This document shows positions 32,444 through 44,358 of a stretch of 64,000 nucleotides of DNA, one piece after another. The stretch is from Codonopsis lanceolata (taxonomy: Eukaryota > Streptophyta > Magnoliopsida > Asterales > Campanulaceae), in NCBI GenBank assembly GCA_013146195.2, contig CM028377.1:164341824-164405823 (forward strand), in the 5' to 3' direction. Position 1 is the first letter of the stretch; each line of letters begins with the position of its first letter. The translations under genes and the position numbers were made by a program. A model generated the notes under the pieces. The model was not told the DNA's origin. It did not search any database and was given only the letters and a program-made list of their open reading frames with translations.

Positions 32444-32632
32444 CTTTTTCTGTTTTGAATAAAGAATTTTCGTTTGAAAATTAAATTTTTTAAGAAAATG
32501 ACACTTTTAGTCTCACATTATTAATAAAATAACATTTTATACCTTAATTTTAAGCTTTAAATTTCATTTTAAAAAAAGTATTTCTAGTTGAATAGAATGT
32601 AATTCACTTTTATGTCATACAAAAAAAGATAC
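32444..32632. mobile_element. Stowaway-like MITE, family of the copy at 22365
   Basis: 'aagaaaatgacacttttagt' and 'attaataaaataacattt' align with the interior of the 22365-22531 element. The ends are decayed. Confidence 0.45.
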
Positions 32633-34425
32633 AGTGTTTATTTAATTTGAAGAAAATTAAAAAATGTAAGACTATTATTAAGAGTTTGACATTTCACATA
32701 TAAACTTAATTTTTTTACACCATGTAAAATTTATTACCCAAGTGCTTCAAAATAACACCATTATACAATGAAATAACGTAAAAATTTGATTGATTCATAT
32801 CATGTAGGATATTAATTGAAATTCTACCTTTTGTTTAGGTATAAAAATCAAGCATATAGTTCTTTAAAAGTTAGCGTTTTATCAACCAATCAAATGTTTT
32901 AAATAAAACATTAGTCATTTCAATGCAAAAAATGGAAATTTGTATTCACAAAATCTAGTGTTTAGTTAATATATAATAAACGATTAATATGGTTGTATTT
33001 TAATATTTTAAAATATGATTGTGCCATAAAAGTAATTACACCAATTGTGTTTTTAAACAAAAGTTTAGGGCAAACTCATTAAAAAAAAATAGTATCATAA
33101 TTATTTAGGTTATATGTTCAACTTTTCATCTTTTTGTGCACATATCTACTTCACATTAAAGAGAGTTACATCAAAGATTATGACTACAAAGTGGCATAAT
33201 TGATTTCTCTCAAGTCGTCATTGGAACATGGATGACGTATGTCAATCATAATTTTTGTTTTCATTTTTTTAAATTTTGGTTGTTCACGTATCATGATTTA
33301 AATGTCGTTTGTGCAGAAAAGAAAAAAATATATACATCGTCGTGAATGAAAATTTAATTGTTTTTAAAATTAATGATTTTCTGCAAAACTTGGCATCCAA
33401 TGAGGGATAAATTGCATGAAAATCTGATAAGAAAATTATTTTTTGGGTGCAAGGTAATTTTAGGGCAAACTAAATTGGGAATCCAATCACAAGGACAGAA
33501 GAAGTATAGCATTCAACAATGTTCTAAGAATATGTAGACAACAATAATTGTATTTCCCAGCTTACTATAAACCTTAATTTTACTTAAAGAGTTCACATTA
33601 GAGACCGGTCACTTTTGATTGAGAAAGTTCAAGCCGAGAGGATTCAGTATGTTAAGCTCCTAGGTTAATCCGTGAAACTTTATTCGTTAACTATTTATTT
33701 AAATCGACGTGAATATACTATTTTTTTATTAATGTAAAAAATGAAATAAGTGAAGGTATACACAAACTTGTCTACGGCTTATACACCGAAATAGCCACAC
33801 AAAAATGAAAAATATTATATTTTTTTTGTCCAAAAAGATAAAGATCATATACTTAGAATATTATGTTTCGGAAAAAAGATGGTGGTTTTTGGCTTCAACT
33901 TAAGAAATGATATTGCTTTCTAGAAAATTGCTTAATCGTATTCACTTTGCGTGAGCTTATTGATTGTTAAATATAAATAGAGTGATTAAATAAATCCAGC
34001 TTATTGAATTTGTGGACACAGTAGAATGACGAAATTGATATTTAAACCCTAAAATGTTTTATAAGAAAAACTAAAAATGATTAATGGGACAAAATGGGAA
34101 AGAAGCCTAACCATTTATTTAGACAAATAGTTCAGACAAAGTGACTAGGACTTATGAGCCCTTTCCCAAAGTGGTAAAACTAGCCGTTTGTGTGCGGTGA
34201 TATAATGGAAGTATATGTAACCGTTTAGTCAGGCGTAAATGAAGCTAATTTCCTCGTGACTAGAATGATTGCGCCGCGCCCCTTTCGCAGCATGTCCTTG
34301 TAAGTTGTAACTTGACTTAAGATGAATACCCTTTCCCCTCCCATACCAAAAAAAAAAAAAAAAGACTTCAATACTAGATACTCCTTTTAACGAAGGTTCA
34401 CGGGGGAATACTAATATGAAAAAGA
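32633..34425. other. AT-rich intergenic DNA
   Basis: No convincing gene. A run of 16 A at about 34350-34366 follows a 150-bp GC-richer piece (34200-34345) and could be a retroposon tail, but no target duplication or A/B box was found. Confidence 0.4.
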
Positions 34426-35473
34426 TAGTGGTGGTAAATTTTGTCCATATTTATATATTTGTTCGGGCACCAAATACATTAAAATGTATTTATAATATTA
34501 CAGAGAGCATAGTATTATTACTTTTAGTATTAGTCTTGGATTAAATCAAATCTCCTAGGATATTTACACCGTTAGATTAAATATGTTCTTTTTTAAGTAA
34601 TGATATGAACATTCCAAATCATCATCAACTTAATCATCTAACGGATCAAACACTAAAGCTCATAATTATATCACAAGCTCTAGCTCGTAATATCATTTGT
34701 CATTAAAATATGGTCATGGATATACTTGAATTTTAATTTGGGCATGCCCACTTAGATCATTAAGTTTTATGGACACAAATAGACGCCTACATTTTCAGTT
34801 TTTCACCTTTCACGTACTCTCATGATCAATTTTTTTCTTCTGTATAGCTGATAATCTAAAGTTGTTTCCCTCTCTATATTTACATTTCTATCAATAACCA
34901 TTTATTAAGACAGAGAGAGTGTGGGGGTAGAGAGAGATGGCTACTACTTATTTTTCTGGTTTGGTTTTCAGAACTAAAGAAATAGTCACCAATGGTGGGA
35001 ATAACCGTTATTTTTTAATAATAAAAAATTGACCTATTTTTTTATTTTTTTCGATATTATATTACTTTTTATATACGGTCAATTATGTATTTTCTGGTTA
35101 TGAAAAAAATATATATCAGATTTCCATTTAAAATCAATCGATTTGACGTAAAAATTAAGGAACTAAAAGAGTATTTTATTTCAATTAACATACGGCAAAA
35201 GTGAAAATATGTTTTTGTTTTGATATTATTAGTGGTTCTGTCAATACTAACACGTCATGTTTAAATATATATGGTTAGTTGTAACTTTTGATAATTTTTT
35301 GTAAAATAAATTTATTTTTTTGTAATTTTTGTATCTATTTGATAAGTGCATGTTAATGAGTAAATGGGCACACATGGGCACCCATGCCCATTTAGTGATC
35401 GCTCATATGTGTCTATGTTATTAAATTGGCACTTACCTACCCCCCCCTCATTTGAAAAATTTTGCCACCTCTA
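34426..35473. mobile_element. hAT-type non-autonomous element, copy 2
   Basis: 1048 bp. Left end 'tagtggtggtaaa', right end 'tttgccacctcta'. A perfect 8-bp duplication gaaaaaga flanks it (34418-34425 and 35474-35481). The last 150 bases match copy 1 closely ('gcatgttaatgagtaaatgg', 'cccatgcccatttagtg'). It is longer than copy 1 in the middle. No transposase. Confidence 0.85.
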
Positions 35474-35824
35474 GAAAAAGAGCATCGGAAGAAAAGGATA
35501 TGGGTTGGCTACTTGGCTTAGGCCTCCGGCTCCTTCCACAACTCCAGCCAACATTAGTTACGGTAACGAAACGAGGATCGACATGTCCGGTCAGGTCGCC
35601 GAGGTCGAGGGGCAGTGCCCCTTCCCCTTCGTGGAGGTTCGAGAGAACCGCCCCCGAAAGGTTAACGATTTTTCCGATTCCTTAAGTACTAGAATAAACC
35701 TAGACTAGGTTGGATGATTTTCAGTAGGGACGAAGGACAAGGTTGAGGAAGAAGAAGAAAGCTTACGAGGGAGGCGGTGGGAATAAAAAGGCGGAGGTCA
35801 TGAAGGTCTGGTTCAATATAAATT
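35474..35824 (+). other. GC-rich patch with a short open frame, unidentified
   Basis: A stretch of clearly higher GC than its surroundings (35490-35720) with open frames of 67-77 codons on the plus strand. I recognise neither. It may be a captured or decayed exon. No start context, intron or partner exon could be supported. Confidence 0.3.
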
Positions 35825-36140
35825 TGCACTGCGATGCATCAATATTATTTGTAGTGCGATTCATTAATTAGGTGCTTGATTTGATGCAGTGCGATGCATA
35901 AATTAGATTAAATAGTTTAAATTGATGCATCACGGTACAAAAATTTTAAAACTTGGTGCAGCGAAATGCAAAATTTGATTGGGTAATTTAAATTGAAGCA
36001 TCGCGGTGTAAAAAGTGATGCAAAGCGATGCAAAATTAGATTAGGTTATTTAAATTGATATATCGCCTTGCAAAAATTAATGTAGCACAATGCGCTGAGT
36101 GGCTGATCCATAGCTCACCTTCAATTTATTAAGGGTATCA
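35825..36140. repeat. 'gcatcgcgatgc' tandem array B with boundary motif
   Basis: Degenerate repeats of about 60 bases built from 'gatgcatcgcggtgcaaaa' and 'agattaggttatttaaattg', ending at 36126-36139 with 'ttattaagggtatc', the same boundary as at 21241. Confidence 0.65.
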
Positions 36141-36866
36141 CATTCTTTTCGCCCCCAAAAGTGATTTTATTTTTCAGATTAAAAAAAAACATGGTAAACT
36201 GTAGCGGTTACGAACTTTGAAAAGAGTTCGACCTGAATTTACCCATACACATTTGTTCATTTAGTTGGGGGAATAATTAGACTCCAAAATTTGGACTTCA
36301 ATTTAAAAAATCGGTGAAATTTCGGGCCAGTCTACAGTACCTTATGTTTTTAAACTAGAAAAAAACACTTTTTAGGGCAGAATGATTGCGCTACCCTTAC
36401 AACCGAAAGCAAACTAACTTACTCAGTACATCGCGTTGTATCAATTTGTGCTTTGCGATGCACAAAATTCAATTGCAATGCACGATTTTGATGAATGCTT
36501 ATGTGCATTGTGATCCACAAATCATGAATTACGATGCACATAATCATACATCAAAATCATAATGATGCATCGCAAATCAAAATCGATGCATTGCGATTGA
36601 AATTTGATGCATCGTGACGCAAACTGGTTTCAAATACATCTCATTTGTCTTCTTCTTCCTCTTCCGTCGTAAACCTTTTTTTCCTCCTCTGCCTTCATCC
36701 CTTCTGAAAAATTCTCCAACCACCCAGCGTATGTCCATTCCAATATCGTACTTTATGAATCGGAAAAATCGTTTAAATATCATTCCACAACAACAATCAA
36801 GATTTTTGAACTCTAAATTGTTTATCGAAGCTGGGGAATGAGATGATCTGAGCATTTTAAGAACAA
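36141..36866. repeat. Second 'gcatcg' array and flank
   Basis: 36430-36620 carries further 'gatgcatcgcaaatcaaaa'-type units in mixed orientation, then a CT-rich stretch ('cttcttcttcctcttcc'). The opposed 75- and 92-codon frames at 36577-36855 lie across it and are not called. Confidence 0.5.
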
Positions 36867-38193
36867 CTAGCTTTACACCCGTGCGTTAAACGCACGACAT
36901 ATATATTTTTCAATCAAATTATGCATAAGCAACATAAAGTAAAAAAATAAAATTAAAAGAATAAATTAAAGAGAATTGTTTATATATATATTATTGTAAA
37001 ACTAATATCATGATTAAATACTTTAACGATAATAAATAAAATAAACAAATAATTGTGAGTTCGATGTATATAAACTGAAATTATTATAATGCATCGATTA
37101 AGAAATAGTAAAATTATTAATAGAGAATACAATAAATAAATAAAATCATTTATAAATTTTAGAATATTTTTTAAATACAGTATTTGTCATTAAATATGTG
37201 CGATTACTACTACTATCATTATGATTAAATATGTGCAATTACTACTACTATCACTATCACATAACAAAATGCACATAATCAATATTAATTTTTTTTTCTT
37301 TTAGTTAGTGTGTTATGAAAATTAAACACGTAATTAAAATGTATGGATAAAAATATAAGTGAATGTAATTATTATTTATTAGATGAATATAAAATCCATC
37401 TATATTTTAGAAGACATCTTTAAACGAATATATATTTGTTAGATAATAAAAATTGGACAACAAATTCAATAATCACACCCCTCTAAAGTCATTGTACATG
37501 TTTCCAGAGCAATTAGACTACGATTTACTTGCTCATATTCATCATCGCTTTTCTACAATGTCAATGAGCGAAAATGTAATCCGGTAATGATGATGTTGTC
37601 ACCTTTCACTTGGACCATATTGATCTTTAAAAGCTCACTCATCCAGCATATCATAACTGATGCTACTACTTTTTTTCGGTGAAATTAATTGGTTATAGGC
37701 AACAAAAGTGGTCACATTACATTTATATTCAAGGAGGAAACACATTTATGGCTGAGTAAGCAATGTTTATTGAGTATCAAATTAGACATATCAGACTTTA
37801 AGGATCCATAATTGTTTATCAAATTATATTTCATTTTGTACTTGTTCTTTAGCTTATATGGATAAAATTTGTTTTGACAAAACTCACAAGTAAATTAATA
37901 TCAATATAGGAAGATTTTGTAGTATAATGAGTTTTTAAATTGTTATTCTTGCTTCCCTTACATGTTGGTAAAAAGAGAAAATATATTCCCTCTTAGATTG
38001 ATAGTATTTAATTTCTTAATAATTTCTTATGTTTTTTCATTTACTTATCAATACTTGTATATTAGTTCATATGTAAATATAATCCTTATTTTATAAGTAG
38101 TTACAGTAGTTATCTAGCAATTTTGAGATAAACAAATTACATTTGTCATTATACATATCTTTATATTTTTGGCAAGTAAATTTTGAAGAGATC

Positions 38194-38235
<42 letters not shown>

Positions 38236-38417
38236 GAAATGTAACAAAACAAAGTATTTCAATTTCCAATGCACTGTTAATTAAGTGTTTAGTATAAAAC
38301 TAAGAAAAATATAATAAAACAAAATGTTTCAACTTTCGATGCATATTTGTATTTAAATTTATGAAAAGCATTTAGGCAGGAAAATCACAGTTGTTATTAT
38401 ATATATATATATATAGA
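36867..38417 (-). mobile_element. Non-autonomous Helitron
   Basis: On the minus strand the element begins TCTATATATATA at 38417, preceded by A, and ends CTAG at 36870-36867, followed by T: the A|TC...CTRR|T signature of Helitrons. Ten bases before the CTAG is a perfect 7-bp hairpin, CGTGCGT TTA ACGCACG (36880-36896), the 3' terminal stem-loop expected in this class. 1551 bp, very AT-rich, no Rep/helicase frame and no recognisable captured gene. A (TA)n(CA)n microsatellite lies at 38190-38236. Confidence 0.8.
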
Positions 38418-38960
38418 TTTTTTGAAAAATAAACTTTAATGATTAAAAAATAAAACAATGGATTGGAACTTGAAGGGTTATAAATTTATAAAAAGGTACC
38501 GGCTAGAATTGCACCCTACAAAATTTAGAATCTAAACGAGGCTTCAATTTGGGCCTGGGTTTATGGGTATTCATCGTATTTGCGCTGCAGCACAATGGGT
38601 TTATTTTGGTTTCAAACGATCTAATGACTTGGTCATAGGATTATTAGATTGTTAATGAATTTTTACATTGCTAATAAACATTGAATTGACTATGATATAC
38701 TACCTTCGTCCTAAAAATAGTTCTTTTCCTTTTTTAGTTTGATCTGATAAAAATAGACTTATTTTTAAGTAAAGATTAAAGTATCATAATTTTTTAAGAA
38801 AAATACAAGCATGTTTCCGTAAAAGAATATCTTTAAAAATTAACTTATTAAGTGGAGCTATTCGTGAAACGCCAGATAGTAAATACTTCAAAATCCATTC
38901 TGATGATAGACAAATAAACAAACAAACGCTGACCACACTCATGAAATATCATTCATTCAA
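38418..38960. other. Intergenic, one Stowaway-like end
   Basis: 'tactaccttcgtcctaaaaa' at 38699 resembles a Stowaway end with no right partner. No gene. Confidence 0.35.
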
Positions 38961-39085
38961 TGAGATGCTTTCGTAACTAGGGTGATAATAGGGTCGGTCC
39001 CTTTCCTGAAATTTTCAACCGCTTAGGTCTCCTATAATTGTTTTAAATCGTTAAAGTATATTTTTTGGACGAGAGAAATGATTAA

Positions 39086-39500
39086 GATACCCTTAATGAA
39101 AAAAGACGCGCGGACGAAGATCCTGCCCAAATTTGGGCATCGCAATGCGCAATTGAAGTCTGTTTAAATTTAGGGATCACAATGAAAAAATCATCGCCCA
39201 AATTTGGGCATCACAATGTAAAAAGTCTGCCCAAATTTGAGTATCGCAATGCAAATTTTGGGCACCTTAATCCAAAAATCTTCGTTTAAATTTGGGCATC
39301 ACAACACAAAAATTAAGCATCGCAATGCTTCCGAAGCAAAAATTGGGTATAGAAGACTACAATGCTCACATCAAAGACGGGGAGAAGACAAGGAAGGGGA
39401 GAAAGAAGTGAGACATTCAAAATCAATGCATTGCGGTCCCAAATCAATGCTTCGTAATTCCAAATCGGTGCATCGTCTAACATGGGTTCTTCATCACGGT
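39086..39500. repeat. 'gcatcgcaatgc' tandem array C, inverted
   Basis: Starts with 'gatacccttaatgaa' (39086-39100), the reverse complement of the boundary motif at 21241 and 36126. Then repeats such as 'cccaaatttgggcatc' plus 'acaatg' every 40-50 bases. The 135-codon plus-strand frame at 39237-39644 runs through this array and is not a gene. Confidence 0.65.
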
Positions 39501-40162
39501 GCATTGTATAAAGGGAAACAGTCAGAAATGAGAATATTGATGAATGCATTCCGAGATCTAATTAATGATCTACCCTGTACATTTGTTCTATATACAAATA
39601 ATACAAGGAATGTGACCCATCGAATAACGAGACTTCTTCGCTAGCTTACTCTAAGATAGAAGGCATCGATTCTCTTTGCACAGGTAGTTAAGCTCACAAC
39701 TATTCCACTTTGGATCTCACTAGCAGCATCACTTTATTGAAGAGAAAATAGGGCTGAAGAAAGCTTTCTGATCCAGGAGATTTTTTTTTAATCCAGGAGA
39801 GTTTGATGAAATGTGGATTTCCATTTTCTTAAGAAAGAATAGTTCCTTTCGGAATCGCACTTGTGCTTAGAACGCCTGACTTCGACACTCTATAGGGGGG
39901 GAGGGCGCCTTTCATTGCTTAATTTTTTACTCATCCATGATGAAGGAAGTTAGATCCAAATCAGAAGATGCTAGGAATATCAAGACCAAGGCGGAAGAGA
40001 GAGAGAATGAAGAGAAAATAACAGTGGGTATGGACAACCAAAGCAGTAGGTGGTACCGAAATTTTTGGAACAAATTTATAAAATTTTACTTTTACGGTTT
40101 AAAAAAAAGAGGGTACTTAATCGGTTGAATTTCTCCCAAAATATATTAGATCACAATTATTC
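39501..40162. other. Intergenic, possible organelle-like segment
   Basis: The stretch about 39630-39930 differs in texture from its neighbours and reminds me of plant mitochondrial spacer DNA, but I cannot name a gene in it. The 63-codon frame at 39937 is not supported. Confidence 0.25.
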
Positions 40163-40203
40163 CTCGTAACTACTACAAAAAAGGAACAATTGCGGGCCGG
40201 TGC
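40163..40203. mobile_element. Possible CACTA-type terminus, truncated by the copia element
   Basis: 'ctactacaaaaaaggaacaa' then 'ttgcgggcc' resembles the terminal sequence of plant CACTA elements. Only about 40 bases remain before the copia LTR, and no continuation is seen after 46808. Confidence 0.4.
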
Positions 40204-40734
40204 TGTTAGACCCAACGGGGTCTAGCCCATGTTTTATGACCTACGGATTTAACTTATAATAAACTAACTATTGGTTACGAACCTTAATTAATTATATTAG
40301 TCAAATAACATTATGGGCTTATATAATTTAGTCATCTAATATACTTAAAGTATATTAAATCTTAATAGGCCCAATAAATCTCTACACCTTGATGGACGGT
40401 GGGAGATTGATTACACTTTAGGGTTTGGTTCCACCTCCTATCTATTTAAAGTCTTTTGGGGATTATGGTTTCTTACGTTCTTTACCCTAACAGTTGCCTC
40501 CACAAAAATACATACGTTCCATTGCATGTAAAATAGATAAGAGGGTGAAAACCAAAACCCACTTGAATTGAAGACTCTTGTTCCGCATTACAGTCAATCG
40601 AATTCAATTACTCCGTACTAATGGCGTCAATTGGTTCCAGTATGTCTTCAATTTACGTTCATCATGCTTATGTGAAAAACATGATTCTATTCTTGATTAT
40701 GTGTACAAGTCTTAAGTAAATTAATGTTCTAACA
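40204..40734 (+). repeat. 5' LTR of copia element 1
   Basis: Starts TGTTAGACC, ends TTCTAACA, 531 bp. Contains 'aggcccaataaatctct' and a 'ctatttaaagtc' TATA-like site at about 40440. Confidence 0.9.
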
Positions 40735-40737
40735 TTG

Positions 40738-40750
40738 TGGTATCAAAGCC
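40738..40750 (+). other. PBS of copia element 1 (initiator tRNA-Met)
   Basis: TGGTATCAAAGCC, three bases after the LTR, one mismatch from the usual TGGTATCAGAGCC of copia elements. Confidence 0.85.
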
Positions 40751-41730
40751 ATGTTAATTTTACATAATCATAATACACGATAAGGTTATATATTACAAAA
40801 TGTGACTGTCACTGTCATGAACACAATGGATTGAAGACGTTTTTTTTTGTCACTGTCACTGTCACTGTCATGTGTTCATACCATGTGTTCATGCACAGTA
40901 AGGACGCTTCTTTTGTGTATTTATGGATTTTGTTTTCCTTTGATGATATCTTGTTTATTATTTTATTGACCAGTGATGTCATCATCATCTAAAAGGATTC
41001 AATTGATATTAAGGGTTCAATTGATATTGCTTGCTGTTTTTTCACTATTACAACCGAAGTGGTGGTGATTTGAATTTTGATATTTAACTGTTAAACTGTT
41101 CCATATCATAAAGCAAGCAAAAGGATAATTGATGAATTATATAAATGGGTTCCATGATTTACATTCTGTTCTATTTATGTTAGAGGAGAGATTGTATCAA
41201 ATTATGTTATGACTAATATTTTTGCTATATTAATACTAATTTAATTACAAGCATAGAAAATCTTAAGATTCTTTTGTGTGCTTTAACTGGTATTTGTGAT
41301 TCTTGTTTGTTTGAAAATCGGACATTCCAACGGAAGTTCTTTTTTTAGACAAATTATGCTAACGCTAAAATCAACTCATGAGATATTCATTAATTTAAAA
41401 TATAAATCGGCCCAACGAAAGATTCATATTTTTGGTTATTGAATAAAATGAAAAGAAAATACAAAGTTGCATGACTTGAATTATTTCTGCCCAACGGTGA
41501 TGTAATTTATAAGTGGCTTCAACTTTTCATGATTTTCCTAATGATTTAATGAGAGATCACTTGTATGTTGATAGTCGGCCCAACGGAAGACTATTAATGA
41601 TGCCTTAGATTTCTGAATAAAAAGGTTTTTGTGTATTTTACCTTTTTATAGATAAACTGCTTATTTTTCAGTTTATTTAAACATTAATGATTTGTTATTG
41701 TACTTTGTGGATTTTTCTTAAGGTCGTAAT

Positions 41731-42600
41731 TTGGATGATTGTTTTTGTTTTCCTTTAGCATTTAATCCTGCAGCTACTATTACGAATTGTCTTTCCTCTA
41801 TTGAATCCTTGAGTGGTACAAACTTTGCCTCATGGAAAGAGCAGATTGACATTATTCTTGGAGTTTCTGATTTGGATTATGCCTTACGTGTGAATGCTCC
41901 TCCACCAATTACGGCTGAAAGCAGTGCTGAGGCTAAAGCTGCTTCAGAGGCGTAGGAGCGTTCCAATCGCATATCCCTATTGATTATGAAAGGTTCCATT
42001 AGCACCGCTATTTGCGGAGCAATTCCTGATTCTAATAATGCTAAAGAGTATCTTGCTCATATCGAAGAACAATTTATGGGTTCTTCAAAGGCACTGGCTA
42101 CAACTTTTATCACAAAGATGGTCACGCTTAAGTATGATGGTGTGAGTGGTGTACGTGAGCACATTATGAAGATGAGTGACATGGCTGCTTAACTTAAAGA
42201 AATGGACATGGAAATCTCTGAAGGTTTTCACTCACTTCATTATGACTTCTCTCCCAAATAGCTTTGGCCTTTAAGGTCAACTATAATTCGCTGAAAGTGA
42301 AATGGAAGATGGGTGAGCTAATGAGCATGTGTGCTCAAGAAGAAGAAAGACTTAAATCCGAGAGGATTGAAAGTGCTCATATCATCACATTTGGACCATC
42401 TAAAGGAAAAGGAAAGACTTATGCCAAAAGTAACAAGAAATGGGACAAGAGTATTTCTACCACTAAAGCAGACAAGGCAAACTCTTCTACTGCAAAAGGC
42501 CTTGGCAACATCAAGTGTCGCTTTTGTAGAGAAAGGGCATATGAGGAGGAGGATTGCCCTAAGTTTCGTGAGTGGCTCGAAAAGAAAGGTAGTTCACTAA
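41731..42600 (+). pseudogene. Copia element 1 gag
   Basis: Frames at 41731-41955, 41980-42192 and 42264-42600 read as UBN2-type copia gag: 'LSGTNFASWKEQIDIILGVS', 'EYLAHIEEQFMGSSKA', 'LMSMCAQEEERLK', then a basic linker and the zinc knuckle 'CRFCRERAYEEEDC'. The knuckle has lost its Gly-His, and stops at 41953 and 42190 separate the pieces. Gag would form the particle. Confidence 0.8.
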
Positions 42601-44223
42601 TTAATGTTTGTTATGAATCTTTTACGATTAATGTTCCTTTAAACACATGGTGGATTGATACTGGTACAACTGTGCATGTTACTAATTCATTACAGGGATT
42701 CCTTTCCGTGAAGAAACTAAATAAAGGAGATCGACACGTAATAGTAGGAAATGGAGAGAAAGCTCAAGTTGAAGTTGGAACTTTAATTAAAGAGAAAAAG
42801 AAAAGAAAAAAAGTTGAACTCTCCGCTTAGTCTTGGAAAGTGGTTTCAATTTGGATTTAGTTGATAATGTTTATGTTCCCAGATGACTAGAAACCTTATT
42901 TCGTTTCTAAACTTGACGCTTATGGTTTTTCGTTTAAGTTTGAGAATAAAGGCTTCTCTTTTCTTTTACTCTAAAGTTGTCGCTCGGTTTGTTAGAGGAA
43001 ACCTTTACAAATTATGTTTAGATCCTTCATTTCTCGTCAATCCTTAGAATCGATGAATGTGAATGATATAGTTGTTCCAACCGGATATTAAGAGAAAACT
43101 AAAGGATGATAATTCCTCTAGATTGTGGCATGAAGCGTTTAGGCCACATATCTAGGAGAAGAATGGAGCGACTCATAAAGGAAGGAGTCTTCATCCTTTA
43201 GATTTATCGATTTTGGCACATTTGTTGAATGCATTAAAGGAAAATTTGTAAAAGGTATTAAACGTGGAGCTACCCGGAGTACTGGACTTTTAAAATTATT
43301 CACACTGATATTTGTGGACCTTTTACTACTCCTGTATTGGAGGACATAAGTACTTCATTACCTTTATTGGACGACTTTTCACGATATGGTTATGTCTACC
43401 CTCATTCATGATAAATCCGAGGCCCTAGATGTATTTAAGGTCTACAAAGCCGAGGTTGAAAATCAACTTGACCTTAAAATTAAAATTGTAAGATCCGATA
43501 GAGGAGGAGAATATTATGGAAAATTCTTTGATTTGGGTCAACACCCCGGACCTTTTGCCTTGTTTTTGAAAGAAAATGGTATCGTTGGTGAATATGCAAT
43601 GCCGGTACACCCCAACAAAATGGTGTTGCGTAAAGACGTAATCGTATCCTCATGGACATGGAACGGTATGATATGTCGCTCTACTCTACCCGAGTCTCTA
43701 TGGGTTGAGGCTTTCAAAAAATTGTGCATATACAATAGAGTTCCTAGTAAGTCCTGCCTAAAACGCCTTACTAAATTATACAAAGGAAACCTAGTTTGGG
43801 TTATTTGCATGTATGGGTTGTCATGCAGAGGCTAAAATTTTCAACCCACATATTAAGAAACTCATTCCTAAAACCATAAGTTGTTACTTTATAGGCTACC
43901 CTGAACGATCAAAGGGTTTTCGCTTTTTATCGTCCATCTCTTATACCACTAGAATTGTTGAAACAAGGTATGCAGAATTTTTAGAAACTGCTGGTTATAG
44001 TGAGAGTACACCAAGAAAAATAACTATAGAGGAAATTCAAGAACATGTTTCTATTCCCTGCTCTCAAAATGTTGTAGCACCTGTACCTTCTGATGAGGAT
44101 CAAATCTTAGATCCAATTGAGAATGTTGATGCACCTGAGATCGTACCTAATGTTGAAACCCACATTAATGAGCCTAATGAACCTCTCGCTAATGAACAAC
44201 CTCTTCAAGGTCGAGAGGGCTAG
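42601..44223 (+). pseudogene. Copia element 1 protease and integrase
   Basis: Protease: 'TWWIDTGTTVHVTNSLQGF' with DTG at about 42648. The integrase is patchy: 'SDRGGEYYGKFFDLG' around 43495, with the second catalytic Asp, 'PVHPNKMVL' near 43605, and the C-terminal 'CYFIGYPERSKGFRFLS' at about 43880-43930. A long acidic linker (44030-44220) leads to RT. Many frame changes between 42830 and 43386. Confidence 0.75.
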
Positions 44224-44358
44224 AAAACCAAACAGATTCGATGATTTTGTATACCTTGAAAAGGTTGACTATGATCTTGGCATTGAAATGATCCTAAGTT
44301 CTTCCAAGAAGCCCTTAAAAGTGACCATTCAACTTAGTGGCTTGATGCCATGAATGAT

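Noticed and set aside
34200..34366. Possible SINE or processed retroposon ending in poly(A)
   Set aside because: No A/B box, no target duplication, no recognisable parent.
39237..39644. 135-codon plus-strand frame
   Set aside because: It runs through the 'gcatcgcaatgc' tandem array; open frame length is explained by the repeats.
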